Positions 16,522-28,553 are shown, counted from the stretch's first letter. The stretch: DNA of 64,000 nucleotides from Denitratisoma sp. (GCA_032027165.1 JAVSMO010000001.1:335416-399415); one strand, 5' to 3'. Translations and numbers: made by a program. Notes: generated by a model not told the origin, from the sequence alone.

Positions 16522-17358
16522 ATGCCGAACCAGCTCGCCGTACTCGAACAGGCCCAGCACACGCTCGTCGACCTCGCCATCAAGTTCGGGCCGAAGGTCG
16601 TCGTCGCGATCATCATTCTTACCGCGGGCTACTACGCCGGCCGCTGGGTCGGCAAAGTCCTCGACCACTGGCTGGAAAAGCTCAGCCTCGAGCCGCCGGT
16701 GCGGCTGCTGATCGTGCGCCTCGTCCGCCTGGTGGTGCTGGGCTTGTTCCTGATCATGGCGCTGCAGAACCTCGGTGTCGACCTGCTGCCGCTGATCGCC
16801 GGCCTGAGCGTGGTCGGCGCGGGTGTCGCGCTGGCCATGCAGGGCGTGCTCGGCAACCTTGCGGCGGGCTTCGTCATCATCTTCACCCGCCCGTTCCGGG
16901 TCGGCGAGTACGTCTCCATGGTGGGCGTCGAGGGCGAGGTCGAGGAAATCGACCTGTTCACTACCCGGCTCAGCCATCCCGACCGCTCTGTCGTCGTGGT
17001 GCCCAACCGCAAGATCGTCGGCGAGATCCTGCACAACTACGGCCAGATCCGGCAGCTCGACCTCAGCGTGGCCATCGCCCGCGCCGAGGACCTCGAGCGC
17101 GTGCTGACGCTTATTGAAGAGGTGGTGAAAGCCAATCCGCGCGTGCTCGCCGAACCCGCCTACATCGTCGGCGTGGCGTCGCTCGCCGACAAGACGATCT
17201 CGATTGCCATCAAGCCATGGGTCAAGGTGCCCGATTACCTGCCTGCGGGCGCGGAGATCAACCGGGCTGTCGTCGAGAAGCTCACCGCTGCCGGCGTCGA
17301 CTATCCGGGCGCCGCGCGCGAGATCCGCCTCGTCGGCACGCCGGGCTTCAGGGCTTGA
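16522..17358 (+). CDS. mscS: Small-conductance mechanosensitive channel (MscS family)
   Basis: A 278-residue MscS-type channel: three N-terminal membrane helices, pore helix TM3 with the Ala/Gly-rich GAGVALAMQGVLGNLAAGFVIIFTRPFRVGEYV, then the beta domain (VEEIDLFTTRL, VVVPNRKI) and C-terminal alpha/beta domain. It releases osmolytes on hypo-osmotic shock. Two Met codons lie close together; I chose 16522 because the GGAGA site is 8 bp upstream. It diverges from ahpC and its end overlaps the convergent gene at 17348 by 11 bp. Confidence 0.92.
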   Translation: MPNQLAVLEQAQHTLVDLAIKFGPKVVVAIIILTAGYYAGRWVGKVLDHWLEKLSLEPPVRLLIVRLVRLVVLGLFLIMALQNLGVDLLPLIAGLSVVGAGVALAMQGVLGNLAAGFVIIFTRPFRVGEYVSMVGVEGEVEEIDLFTTRLSHPDRSVVVVPNRKIVGEILHNYGQIRQLDLSVAIARAEDLERVLTLIEEVVKANPRVLAEPAYIVGVASLADKTISIAIKPWVKVPDYLPAGAEINRAVVEKLTAAGVDYPGAAREIRLVGTPGFRA

Positions 17359-17821
17359 CGGGATCCCAGGGTTCCTGGGCGAAGTAGGCTTCCATGCCCG
17401 GCTGGGTGTGGGGGTTGCCGGCCTTGCCCCAGTGGCAGGTCAGGCGCGCGTAGTTGTCCAGGTCGGTGCCGATGACGCAGACCATCTCCATCGGCTGCCG
17501 CGTCCCCCACTTGAAGTGCAGCACCCAGGCCTCGCCCGGGTCGGCGCGGCGCACGACGCCGAAGACCTGGCTCTTCCTGCCGCCGATTACCCGCGTCAGG
17601 CGCAGCTGCTTGCCCACGCGCTCGATGCGCGCCGTCCCGGCGTAGGTGGCCGGGCTGTCGGGATGGCGGCCGATCAGCTGGTAGCGCCCCGGCACGAAAC
17701 TCCATTCGGGCGCCTCGTCCTCGTCCGCCGCCTGGGCCGGGATTCCGGCCAGGCAGGCCGCGGCGAGGAACAGGAGGGAGGTCAGCGTGCGCCTGCGGCG
17801 CCCGCTCAAGGTCCCAGGCAT
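17348..17821 (-). CDS. Exported hypothetical protein
   Basis: A 157-residue protein with an N-terminal signal peptide (Arg-rich n-region, hydrophobic core, ending near AGIPAQA). The mature part looks like a small beta-rich domain with conserved Trp, Tyr and Cys residues (VPGRYQLIG, TARIERVGKQLRLTRVIGG, LTCHWGKAG). I recognise no family. It overlaps the end of the upstream 120-aa gene by 16 bp, suggesting translational coupling. The C-terminus overlaps mscS on the opposite strand. The start at 17821 is chosen because it gives a regular signal peptide. Confidence 0.65.
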   Translation of the reverse strand: MPGTLSGRRRRTLTSLLFLAAACLAGIPAQAADEDEAPEWSFVPGRYQLIGRHPDSPATYAGTARIERVGKQLRLTRVIGGRKSQVFGVVRRADPGEAWVLHFKWGTRQPMEMVCVIGTDLDNYARLTCHWGKAGNPHTQPGMEAYFAQEPWDPVKP

Positions 17822-18168
17822 CCGCGTTCGCGGTCTTCGAAGTCGCAGGAGCCCTCGCGGATGTGACCGGGGTAGTGCCGCTCGAAGGCGCGGCACAGCT
17901 CCTGCTTCGTCAGCCAGCGCCCGTCGGCGTCGGCGAGCAGGGAGGCGGGAATGGTCGTCTCGTGCTCGCGGTAGATTTCGTAGATTTCCGCTTCGCCCGG
18001 GCCGATGCCGTTCTTCTGCAGGTGCTCGACCAGTCCGCAGATGGTGTCGGAGAAGTAGGTCTTGAACTCCTCCTCGTCCTCGAAGATGCGGATGCGCGCC
18101 TCGTAGGTGTAGGGCAGGCTTTGGTCGTACTTCGACTTCGGGCCGAAAATCTTTCCGAGCAGTCCCAT
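17806..18168 (-). CDS. Conserved hypothetical cytoplasmic protein
   Basis: A 120-residue acidic soluble protein (MGLLGKIFGPKSKYDQ start) with a strong GAGGAGG site 7 bp before the ATG. It is rich in Glu and Tyr, and near its end a C-x9-H-x7-C set (LCRAFERHYPGHIREGSCDF) might bind a metal, which is speculative. I do not recognise a named family. Its stop overlaps the start of the exported protein gene downstream, so the pair probably form an operon. Confidence 0.65.
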   Translation of the reverse strand: MGLLGKIFGPKSKYDQSLPYTYEARIRIFEDEEEFKTYFSDTICGLVEHLQKNGIGPGEAEIYEIYREHETTIPASLLADADGRWLTKQELCRAFERHYPGHIREGSCDFEDRERGCLGP

Positions 18169-18242
18169 GGCGTGCCTCCTCGTATCAGGGCGGGCGGTTC
18201 CGAAAATGTAAGGGACGGCAAGCGGCTTGGCAATGCCCCGGA

Positions 18243-20270
18243 TCAAGGAGCCGGAACGACGGGGAGCAGCGGGCCCGGCGCCGGCCAGACGCCGCGCGCC
18301 AGCATGCGGCTGCCCTCGAAAGTCAGCCAGCTCTGCCCGCCGTAGTGCGGCAGCGGGCGGGCGAGGGCGGCGAGCGCCTCGGCGTTGCGCGCCGACACCA
18401 CCGCCAGCGCGGCGCCGCCTGCACGGGCGACGGTCCACACCTGCGCGCTGCCGCGGCCGGCCAGTTCGGCGGGGCGCGGCGGCAAGCCGGCGCTTGCCAG
18501 CGCCGCGCCGACATCTTCGTGCAGGCCGGCGAGCAGCATCGGTTCGTTGCCCCGGTCCAGCTCCGCCAGCGCTGCCGGGCGCGGCGCGTTCTCGAACAAG
18601 CGCTGGGCCAGGGCCGCGGCGGCGGTGCGCACGTTCCCATCGGTCGTCGCCTGCGCCAAGCGCGGCGCGCGCGCGGTGATCCACTGGCGCAGGATCGGCG
18701 GCAGCTGCTCGGCCGCCGGCCGCCGCCACAGGCGCAGTTCCGGATCGAGGCGCACGCCCTCGGGCAGTGCGTCGAGCTCCAGCGTCGCCGTCTGGCGCGG
18801 CTGCGCGATGGCGATGCGGCGCACCTCGCTGCGCCCGCCGGTGTACACGAGTTCCACCGGCACGCCCAGCGCGTAGGCGGGCGAAACCTGCTCCAGCGTC
18901 AGCGCGAGCCGCACCTTGCCGTCGCGCATCGTCGCGCGCGCTTCGGCGATCTTCACTTCCGGCGCGCCGGCGCGGTTCAGCCACTGGTCGAAGAAGCCGT
19001 CGAGGGAGCGCCCCGCCGCCTGCTCGAAGGCCGCCTGCAGCTCGCGCCACCCGGCGACCCGGAAACGCTGCGCCTGCCAGAAGCCGCGCAGGCCGCGGCT
19101 GAAGGCGTCCGCGCCGATCTCGTCGCGCAGCATGAAGAAGAGCATCGCCGCCTTGCCGTAGCCGACGGCCGCCGCGGCGCCATGGGTGCGCGTGCGGAAG
19201 GCGGCGAGCGCCGTCTGGCTGCCCGCCGGGACGGCGGCAAAATCGCGCAGCCAGCCGAGCCGCATCTCGCGCGCGGCAGCGGCCGATTCGGCCTCCTTGT
19301 AGGCGTAGTCGGCCATGAAAGTGGTAAGGCCCTCGCTCCAGTTGCCGCGCGCGTAGTCGACGAAGACGCCGTTGCCCCACCAGTTGTGCAGCACCTCGTG
19401 GCCGAGCGAGGTGGCGCGGATGAAGGGCAGCTTCAGCACCTCGGCGCCGAGGTAGGTCAGCGTCGGCATGCCGAGGCCGGTCGGCAGCGGGCTCGCCACC
19501 ACCGAGAATTCCGTAAACGGGTAGGCGCCGATCTCCGCCGCGTAGCGCGCCAGGTAGCGCTGCGCGTCGCCGAGATAGCCCTCGGCGAGGCCGGGCATCG
19601 CGTCGAGTTCGGCGAAGAAATACGTGCGCAGCCGCAGCGGTTCGCCCTCGGCGCGCGGCACGATCTTCTCGCGCACCCGGTACGGTCCGGCCATCAGGTC
19701 GATGCCGTCGGCGGGTTGCGCGAAGGCGAAGCGCGCACGGTAGCGGCCACGGGCGTCGGCCGGCGTTTCCTCCGATAGCAGTCTTCCCGCCACCAGCGCG
19801 CGCTGGTCGCCCGGCAAGGTGAGGCTGACCTCGTAGGTGAACAGCGGCGCCGGCTGCGGATACCAGCCGGCGCCGGCGGGCAGGAAGCTGCCCTCGGCGG
19901 CGGCCATCAAAGTCAGTCCGCGCAGCACGCCGCGATGGTCGAGGCGGCGGTCGAGCGCCGGCAGGGTGCCGCCGTATTCGAGGCGCAGCCGCCTGGCTTT
20001 CTCCGGCATCGCGACGCGCCAGGCGCGCAGCGGCCCGGCGCCGTCGAGGCGTTCGGCGCGCAGGGTTTGGCCCATCGCCGAGGCAGCGGTTACGTCCAGC
20101 GATTCGTGCAGCGCGAAGCCGAACTCGCGCGCCGGCGCGTCGACTTCCGCCACCGCCGAGAAGCGCCGCGTAGCCGGATCGAGCTCGACCTGCAGCTCGA
20201 GCTGCGCCGCACTCAGCGGCGCCTGCGCGCCGGCGAGCAGCGCGAAGGCGACGGCGCGCAGGTGCCTCAC
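18243..20270 (-). CDS. M1-family metallopeptidase (exported)
   Basis: A 675-residue zinc aminopeptidase-type protein. The M1 signature HEVLHNWWGNG (HEXXH, near residue 290) and the third zinc ligand Glu in NWSEGLTTFMADY are present, and the upstream PTGLGMPTLTYLG segment stands where M1 enzymes usually have GAMEN, so the exopeptidase motif is altered. Starts at GTG 20270, overlapping the stop of the ChaN-PDZ gene (GTGA), with a signal peptide ending near APLSAAQ. The substrate is unknown. Dispersed-repeat copy 5 encodes RGLTLMAAAE. Confidence 0.85.
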   Translation of the reverse strand: MRHLRAVAFALLAGAQAPLSAAQLELQVELDPATRRFSAVAEVDAPAREFGFALHESLDVTAASAMGQTLRAERLDGAGPLRAWRVAMPEKARRLRLEYGGTLPALDRRLDHRGVLRGLTLMAAAEGSFLPAGAGWYPQPAPLFTYEVSLTLPGDQRALVAGRLLSEETPADARGRYRARFAFAQPADGIDLMAGPYRVREKIVPRAEGEPLRLRTYFFAELDAMPGLAEGYLGDAQRYLARYAAEIGAYPFTEFSVVASPLPTGLGMPTLTYLGAEVLKLPFIRATSLGHEVLHNWWGNGVFVDYARGNWSEGLTTFMADYAYKEAESAAAAREMRLGWLRDFAAVPAGSQTALAAFRTRTHGAAAAVGYGKAAMLFFMLRDEIGADAFSRGLRGFWQAQRFRVAGWRELQAAFEQAAGRSLDGFFDQWLNRAGAPEVKIAEARATMRDGKVRLALTLEQVSPAYALGVPVELVYTGGRSEVRRIAIAQPRQTATLELDALPEGVRLDPELRLWRRPAAEQLPPILRQWITARAPRLAQATTDGNVRTAAAALAQRLFENAPRPAALAELDRGNEPMLLAGLHEDVGAALASAGLPPRPAELAGRGSAQVWTVARAGGAALAVVSARNAEALAALARPLPHYGGQSWLTFEGSRMLARGVWPAPGPLLPVVPAP
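19909..19932 (+). repeat. Dispersed 24-bp repeat, copy 5 (inside the M1 peptidase gene)
   Basis: AAAGTCAGTC, CGCGCAGC, ACGCCG. On the gene (minus) strand it encodes VLRGLTL in frame. Confidence 0.75.
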
Positions 20271-21441
20271 GATTTCTCGGGCGGAAATTTGACCACCAGC
20301 TCCAGCGTCTCTTCGCCGCGCCTGATGCGCAGCGGCAGCCAGGTGCCGGCCGGCTGCAGGCGCACATGGCTGATGGCGATGAGGGTCTTCTGCACCGGGC
20401 GGCCAGCCATCTCGAGGATGACGTCGCCGCGCTTCAGCCCGCTCTGCTCGGCGAGGCTGCCCGCCGTCACGGCGAGGATGCGCACGCCGCCCTCGTGATC
20501 TTCCAACTGCACGCCGAGGCGCGGCGGCGCCGGCTTCGGGGCGACTTGCGCCGGCAGCATGAACACCGCATCGGCGAGGCCGGCGCGGAGGTCCTTGCAC
20601 TCGCCGCCGGCGGACAGCGGCAGCAGGGTGCCGACATTCTTCACGCCGAGGTCGCGCAGCTGGTGCGGCACGCCGTGGCCGTGGCGGAGGTGGCCGCTGC
20701 CCATGACGCCCACCACCAGCGGCTTGCCGGCGCCGGCGCCAGCGCCTCGGCCATGGCGCGGTCCCAGGCGGTCTGCGATTCGACGAAGAAGCGGAAGGCG
20801 GCGTCGCCCTTCTTCGGTTTGGCCGCCTTGCCGCCCTTGTCGCGCAAGGTCGGATGCTGCAGGTAGACCTCGAACAGGCTGTCGCGGTAGGCCTCGGCCG
20901 GCGGCGCCGGGCGACCGAGGCCCTCGCGCTCGGCTTCCGGCACGGCATCCCAGCCCTTCTCGGTGATGGCGCGGCTCAGCTTGCGCTCGATGTTCAGCGC
21001 CAGCATCGGGATGCGGTTGATGCGCGCGAACTCGAACAGCGGCAGGTACAGCTCGGCCGGCATGTTCCAGTTCGCGTGCCATTCCGACTGGTCGAGGAAC
21101 TCCTTCACCGTCAATTCGCCGGCCACCCAGCGGTCCAGCGCCGGCTGCACGCGGCGCGGGAACATCTCGAAGCCGATCGCCATGTCCGGCCGCCGCGCAT
21201 GCAGGGCGGCCAGGGTCTGCAGCTGCCAGTAGTGGTGGTCGGCGTCGTCGTGCACCTCGCCCAGCAGCAGCACTTCGCGCTGCGCCATGCGATCGAGCAG
21301 GGCCGAAGCCTGCGCGGCGCGCGGGCGTTCGCCGTCGAGCGCCGACCACGTCGCCGGCTCGGGGCAGGACTGCGCATGGGCGGCTGCGGCGGCAACAAGG
21401 CCAAGGGCGAGGAGGAATAACCGGGGTCGTATGAGGGCCAT
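20267..21441 (-). pseudogene. ChaN-like haem/iron-regulated protein with PDZ domain, frameshifted
   Basis: The N-terminal part (from Met at 21441: signal peptide, then LLGEVHDDADHHYWQL, IGFEMFPRR, FARINRIPMLALN) is a ChaN/Tiki-type domain. Its C-terminal end (VVGVMGSGHLRHGHGVPHQL) and a PDZ domain (GVQLEDHEGGVRILAVTAGSLAEQSGLKRGDVILEM) are in a different frame. The switch must fall near 20720-20750, in a run of repeated GCC-GGC units, so one base has been lost or gained. It is either a real inactivating slip or a sequencing or assembly error. The two halves together would give about 390 residues. The stop overlaps the M1 peptidase start. Confidence 0.75.
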
Positions 21442-21600
21442 GATTTATCCGGCTGGACGAAAGACCTTCAGATTATCACCGCCTGCGCAAGTTCCGGCGC
21501 CGGCGCCTTGCCGCAGGGAAAGCGCGGGCGCACAATCGGCACACGGATGCCGCTTCGGTCGTCCGCCGCTGGCCCCGAACCCCAACAACAAGGAGGCAGC

Positions 21601-22698
21601 ATGAACCCCCAACCCCGACTCACCCTTCGCGACCTGCGCGTGCGCGCCGTCAACGTGCCGATGGCGATCCCGCTGCAGACCAGCAGCGGCACCATCAGTA
21701 TTGCGCCGCTGGCCCTGATCGACCTCCACACCGAGGAGGGCGTCACCGGCGCCGCCTACCTCTTCTGCTACACGCCGCTGGTGCTCAAGCCCGTCGTGCA
21801 GCTCCTCGCCAACCTGGCGCCGCTCGTCAAGGGCGACGCCGTCGCGCCGCTCGCGCTCGAACGCAAGCTGCAGGGCCGCTTCCGCCTGCTCGGCGCAAAG
21901 GGCGTCGCCGGCATGGCGCTGGCCGGCATCGACATGGCGGCGTGGGACGCGCTCGCCCGGGCGCAGGGCCTCCCCCTGGCGCGCGCGCTGGGCGGCGAGC
22001 CGCGGCGCATCCCCGCCTACAACAGCTGCGGGCTCGGCATGATCGGCGCCGAGCGCGCCGCCGCCGAGGCGCAGCAGCTGGCCGCGCCGGGCTTCGCGGC
22101 GATCAAGGTGCGGCTCGGCTACCCCGACCTGAAGACCGACCTCGCCGTCGTGCACGCGGTGAAGCGCGCCGTCGGCGACGACGTCCTGCTGATGTCCGAC
22201 TACAACCAGGTCCTGCCCGTGCCCGAGGCGATCGCCCGCGTGCAGGCGCTCGACGGCGAGGGACTCGGCTGGATCGAGGAGCCGGCGCTGGCCGACGACT
22301 ACGACGGCTACGCCCGCATCCGGGAAAAGGCGCGCACGCCGATCCAGATGGGCGAGAACTGGTGGGGCACGCACGAGATGGCGAAGTGCCTCGCCGCCGG
22401 CGCCACCGACCTCGGCATGCCGGACGCCATGAAGATCGGCGGCGTCAGCGGCTGGCTGCGCGCGGCGGCCCTCGCCGAGGCGGCCGGCCTGCCGGTCTCC
22501 AGCCACCTCTTTCCGGAGGTCAGCGCCCACCTGCTCGCGGTCTCGCCGACCTGCCACTGGCTGGAATACGTCGACTGGGCCGCGCCGATCCTGCAGGAAC
22601 CGCTCCGGATCGAGGCCGGCCACGCCGTCGTCCCGGATGCGCCCGGCAGCGGCATCGCCTGGAACGAGGACGGCGTGGCGCGCTGTCTCGCCGAGTGA
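21601..22698 (+). CDS. Mandelate racemase/enolase superfamily protein
   Basis: A 365-residue enolase-superfamily enzyme very close to Pseudomonas mandelate racemase. Metal ligands D200, E226 and E252 (MSDYNQ, WIEEP, MGENW), the D275-H302 dyad (MPDAMKIGG, SSHLFPEVSAH) and E322 all match MR residues at a constant offset of five. The second Lys of the MR KxK pair (K166) is Arg171 here (AIKVRLGYP), while the first Lys is kept. It probably abstracts the alpha proton of a 2-hydroxy acid, but strict racemase activity is uncertain. ATG at 21601 has a good AAGGAGG site. It diverges from the ChaN-PDZ gene. Confidence 0.9.
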   Translation: MNPQPRLTLRDLRVRAVNVPMAIPLQTSSGTISIAPLALIDLHTEEGVTGAAYLFCYTPLVLKPVVQLLANLAPLVKGDAVAPLALERKLQGRFRLLGAKGVAGMALAGIDMAAWDALARAQGLPLARALGGEPRRIPAYNSCGLGMIGAERAAAEAQQLAAPGFAAIKVRLGYPDLKTDLAVVHAVKRAVGDDVLLMSDYNQVLPVPEAIARVQALDGEGLGWIEEPALADDYDGYARIREKARTPIQMGENWWGTHEMAKCLAAGATDLGMPDAMKIGGVSGWLRAAALAEAAGLPVSSHLFPEVSAHLLAVSPTCHWLEYVDWAAPILQEPLRIEAGHAVVPDAPGSGIAWNEDGVARCLAE

Positions 22699-22767
22699 GG
22701 CGGCCGCCGCATGCGATCCGCAAGAATCGGATTGAGGCAAGGCGGGGAGCTGCAGTACGCTCGCGGC

Positions 22768-26018
<3,251 letters not shown>

Positions 26019-26025
26019 GTCGTCC

Positions 26026-26535
26026 ATGAACCGGACCCCGCCGGCACTCCCCCGTTCGCGCCAGTGGCTCGGCCTCGCCGGCTGGCTGGCGCTCGCCTTC
26101 GCCACCGCGGCAATCGGCGCCGTGGCCTCGGTCAGCGCCGGCGCGTTCTACGCGGAACTCGTGCGCCCCGCCTGGGCGCCGCCCGGCTGGCTCTTCGGCC
26201 CGGTGTGGACCGCGCTCTACGCGCTCATGGGCGTGTCCGCCTGGCTGGTCTGGCGCGAGCGCGGCTTTGCCGGCGCCCGCGCGGCGCTGACACTCTTCAT
26301 CGTCCAGCTGGCCGTCAACGCATTGTGGAGTTGGCTGTTCTTCGCCTGGCGCCTGGGCGGCTCGGCCTTCGCCGAAGTCCTGCTCCTGTGGTGCCTGATC
26401 GTCGCCACCGTGATCGCCTTCCGGCGCATCAGCGCGCTGGCCGCCGTCCTGCTCCTGCCCTACCTGGCGTGGGTCACCTTCGCCTCGGCGCTGACCTACG
26501 CCGTCTGGCGGCTCAATCCGGCGCTGCTGGGCTGA
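26026..26535 (+). CDS. tspO: TspO/MBR family tryptophan-rich sensory protein
   Basis: A 169-residue protein with five membrane helices and the TspO signatures RPAWAPPGWLFGPVWTALYALMG, WSWLFFAWR and YLAWVTFASALTYAVWRLN. TspO binds porphyrins and cholesterol-like ligands and is linked to tetrapyrrole handling and oxidative stress. It begins 7 bp after katG, so co-expression with the catalase-peroxidase is likely, consistent with removing or degrading photoreactive porphyrins. Repeat copy 7 lies 42 bp after the stop. Confidence 0.93.
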   Translation: MNRTPPALPRSRQWLGLAGWLALAFATAAIGAVASVSAGAFYAELVRPAWAPPGWLFGPVWTALYALMGVSAWLVWRERGFAGARAALTLFIVQLAVNALWSWLFFAWRLGGSAFAEVLLLWCLIVATVIAFRRISALAAVLLLPYLAWVTFASALTYAVWRLNPALLG

Positions 26536-26576
26536 GTCGTCGACCGACGGGTCCTGGCGATACCGGCGCTGCGGTA

Positions 26577-26600
26577 AAAGTCAGTCCGCGCGGCACGGCG
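26577..26600 (+). repeat. Dispersed 24-bp repeat, copy 7 (after tspO)
   Basis: AAAGTCAGTC, CGCGCGGC, ACGGCG. Intergenic between tspO and the DUF998 gene, plus orientation. Confidence 0.9.
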
Positions 26601-26629
26601 CCGGCGCGCAGGCAGCGCATAATGCGCGC

Positions 26630-27292
26630 ATGATGGATCTCGACAGCCGGCGCCCCGCACTCGACGTGCCCTTCGCGATGCTCGTGACCGGCGCGCTGGG
26701 ACTGGCCGTCGGGATCGCAACCGTCGCCGCATCCGCCCTCGCGTACGCCGCGACCCGCGACTTCTCCTTCTTCACCACCTACATCAGCGACTTCGGCGCC
26801 GCGCCGGGATGGCCGAGCACGCTCTTCACCGCCGGTATGCTGATTGCCGCGCCGCTCCGTTACCTCTTCCTCGTCCTGCTTCTCGTCCGGCTCGTCCACC
26901 TGGGCGCCTCGACGCGCTTCCGTTCGGCGATGCTCGTTGTCGGCGCCCTGACGGTGCTCGGCAGCATAGGAACGGCCGCGATTCCGTTCACGCTCGACGC
27001 AACCATCCACAAGAGCTCGGCCCTGCTCTACTTCTTCGGCACGGTCGTATTGCTCGGCGCAATCTCCCTGCAGGAGTGGAGGCTTCGCCTGCCGCGGGCG
27101 CTGCCGCTGAGCGGCATCGCCGTGGTGGCCGCCTACTTCGTTTTCGCCACCCTGCTCGCGCTGGTCGGAAAGGTCGGTGCCGTCGAGCGCACCACGCCGG
27201 TGCCCTGGGAATGGCTGTCCTTCATTGCTCTGATGATCTGGCTGGCCGCGCACACGGCGCTGCTCGGATCCAGGGCGCCCAGGAACCGCTGA
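26630..27292 (+). CDS. DUF998 family membrane protein
   Basis: A 220-residue protein with six predicted membrane helices. YISDFGAAPGWPSTLFTAGMLIAAPLRYLF, GTAAIPFTLDATIHKSSALLYFFG and the spacing of helices fit DUF998. Function unknown. Two in-frame ATG codons occur at 26630 and 26633. It lies downstream of repeat copy 7 and 22 bp before the glyoxalase-like gene. Confidence 0.75.
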   Translation: MMDLDSRRPALDVPFAMLVTGALGLAVGIATVAASALAYAATRDFSFFTTYISDFGAAPGWPSTLFTAGMLIAAPLRYLFLVLLLVRLVHLGASTRFRSAMLVVGALTVLGSIGTAAIPFTLDATIHKSSALLYFFGTVVLLGAISLQEWRLRLPRALPLSGIAVVAAYFVFATLLALVGKVGAVERTTPVPWEWLSFIALMIWLAAHTALLGSRAPRNR

Positions 27293-27314
27293 TGCAACTG
27301 CTCCTGGTGCAGCC

Positions 27315-27740
27315 ATGAAACAGGCCATCAGCTTCATCACCCTCGGCGTCGGCGACCTCGCGCGCAGCCGCGCCTTCTACCGTGCGCTGGGCTGGCGCGA
27401 ATCCTCCGGCAGCCAGGCCGAGGTGGCCTTCTACCAGGCCGGCAGCGTCGCCTTCGCGCTCTTCGCGCGCGACTCGCTCGCCGAGGACGCCGGCGTGCCG
27501 CCGCAAGGCACCGGCTTCCCCGGCTTCACTCTCGCCCACAACGTTCCCTCCGAACAAGCGGTCGACGCCACGCTGCGCGAAGCCGTCGCCGCCGGCGGCC
27601 GCCTCGTGCGCGCCGGCGAGAAAGCACCCTGGGGCGGCTACCGCGGCTACTTCGCCGACCCCGACGGCTTCCTCTGGGAAGTCTGCTTCAATCCCTTCTT
27701 TCCGCTCGACGAGAACGGGTTCGTGAGGCTGCCGGAGTAG
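27315..27740 (+). CDS. VOC/glyoxalase superfamily protein
   Basis: A 141-residue protein with the two beta-alpha-beta-beta-beta modules of the vicinal oxygen chelate fold. ISFITLGVGDLARSRAFYRALGW at the N-terminus and GYFADPDGFLWEVCFNP near the C-terminus are typical, the latter with the Glu metal ligand. Its small-molecule substrate cannot be assigned. The gene ends where the AT-richer cassette island begins; repeat copy 8 starts 16 bp after its stop. Confidence 0.85.
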   Translation: MKQAISFITLGVGDLARSRAFYRALGWRESSGSQAEVAFYQAGSVAFALFARDSLAEDAGVPPQGTGFPGFTLAHNVPSEQAVDATLREAVAAGGRLVRAGEKAPWGGYRGYFADPDGFLWEVCFNPFFPLDENGFVRLPE

Positions 27741-27755
27741 TCGGGCGTTGCGGAG

Positions 27756-27779
27756 AAAGTCAGTCGCTGGGGGACGGCG
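27756..27779 (+). repeat. Dispersed 24-bp repeat, copy 8 (left of the cassette island)
   Basis: AAAGTCAGTC, GCTGGGGG, ACGGCG. Intergenic; opposite in orientation to copy 9 on the other side of the island. The stretch from here to 27950 has no gene I can support. Confidence 0.88.
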
Positions 27780-27951
27780 ATGGGTTTTGGGAATAGGAGC
27801 TATCGGCCAGGAGCGGTCGTCCGCAGTTGCCCTTCCATTTGCGTAGTGGCAGCATGAGGGCGGCAAGCAGCAAGAGATGGCGCACTCCATTTCGTTTGCA
27901 CCTTGGGACCTATAAAGAAATAGCTAATCGATTGATGCGTCGATACTAGAA

Positions 27952-28027
27952 TGTCAACAACTCCTGTTTATCCATTGGAAGTGACGGAAAACGATCCGTC
28001 ATTTAGGCAGCACATTTCACGTTGGGC
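27952..28027 (+). other. attC/attI-like left boundary site
   Basis: Ends in GTTGGGC (28021-28027), a perfect match to the core GTTRRRY, with CAC before it as in many attC sites. Upstream is a 7-bp perfect hairpin TGACGGA / TCCGTCA (27982-28001). The matching left core (TGTCAAC, 27952-27958) is weak, so the site could be a diverged attC or the remains of an attI. Confidence 0.5.
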
Positions 28028-28030
28028 GCC

Positions 28031-28450
28031 ATGAGCAGACTCCGTACCGATCGAGAAATCCTTCGTTGCATCTACTCGATGTACGAATCTGCCTACCCAG
28101 GAGTAAAACCCGGGCAGGTTCGAGGCGAGAATGATCCGTACGTCCCCATCGATGTTCGCGCGGTCGCAGCAAAGCTTGGCGCAAAGCCCGAGTTGCTGTT
28201 CGGACGTCTTTACTACGATCTTGATGCAAGGCATCGGTACGAACAGAAAGGCGGTGCATCTGTTCATCTCTTCCTGCTTGACGTTCAAAGTAAACGACAC
28301 TCCGTTAACTTCCCGTATCTAGCGGCCATCCTTGCTGGTCATGAGCAGGAGTACAGAAAGTTGTTTTGGTCTATGGTCTTCTCAGTCGCGGCGCTGCTCG
28401 TGTCGGTTGCATCGCTGGCCGTGAGCCTCCTTGCCAAGGTGCCACAATGA
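28031..28450 (+). CDS. Cassette-encoded hypothetical protein with C-terminal membrane anchor
   Basis: A 139-residue protein starting 3 bp after the core site GTTGGGC. The first 85 residues look like a small alpha/beta or winged-helix-like domain (VRAVAAKLGAKPELLFGRLYYDLD, YEQKGGASVHLFL), and the C-terminal 30 residues form one membrane helix (FWSMVFSVAALLVSVASLAVSLL). I recognise no family. The TGA stop sits directly against the next attC, a hallmark of cassette genes. Codon use and base composition differ from the GC-rich flanking genes, consistent with transfer. Confidence 0.6.
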   Translation: MSRLRTDREILRCIYSMYESAYPGVKPGQVRGENDPYVPIDVRAVAAKLGAKPELLFGRLYYDLDARHRYEQKGGASVHLFLLDVQSKRHSVNFPYLAAILAGHEQEYRKLFWSMVFSVAALLVSVASLAVSLLAKVPQ

Positions 28451-28451
28451 C

Positions 28452-28533
28452 GCCCAACCCATCGGTCAAGAGGGTCTGGCTTACAGCGGGCTTCACCCGC
28501 TTCCAACCAGCCCCTTACCTTCAACGGTTAGCC
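28452..28533 (+). other. attC recombination site 1
   Basis: Begins with GCCCAAC (28452-28458, RYYYAAC) and ends with GTTAGCC (28527-28533, one mismatch to GTTRRRY). Between them lies an imperfect long hairpin: AGGGTCTGGCTTAC pairs with the complement of the right arm, capped by a perfect AGCGGG / CCCGCT stem (28485-28501). The unpaired bases and symmetry are those of a foldable attC. The expected cut is after the G at 28527. Confidence 0.8.
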
Positions 28534-28553
28534 ATTATCAGGAGGATCAACGA

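Noticed and set aside
27741..27950. A further degenerate cassette left of the array
   Set aside because: No open frame with a ribosome site and no second core pair; left as a region with no supported gene.
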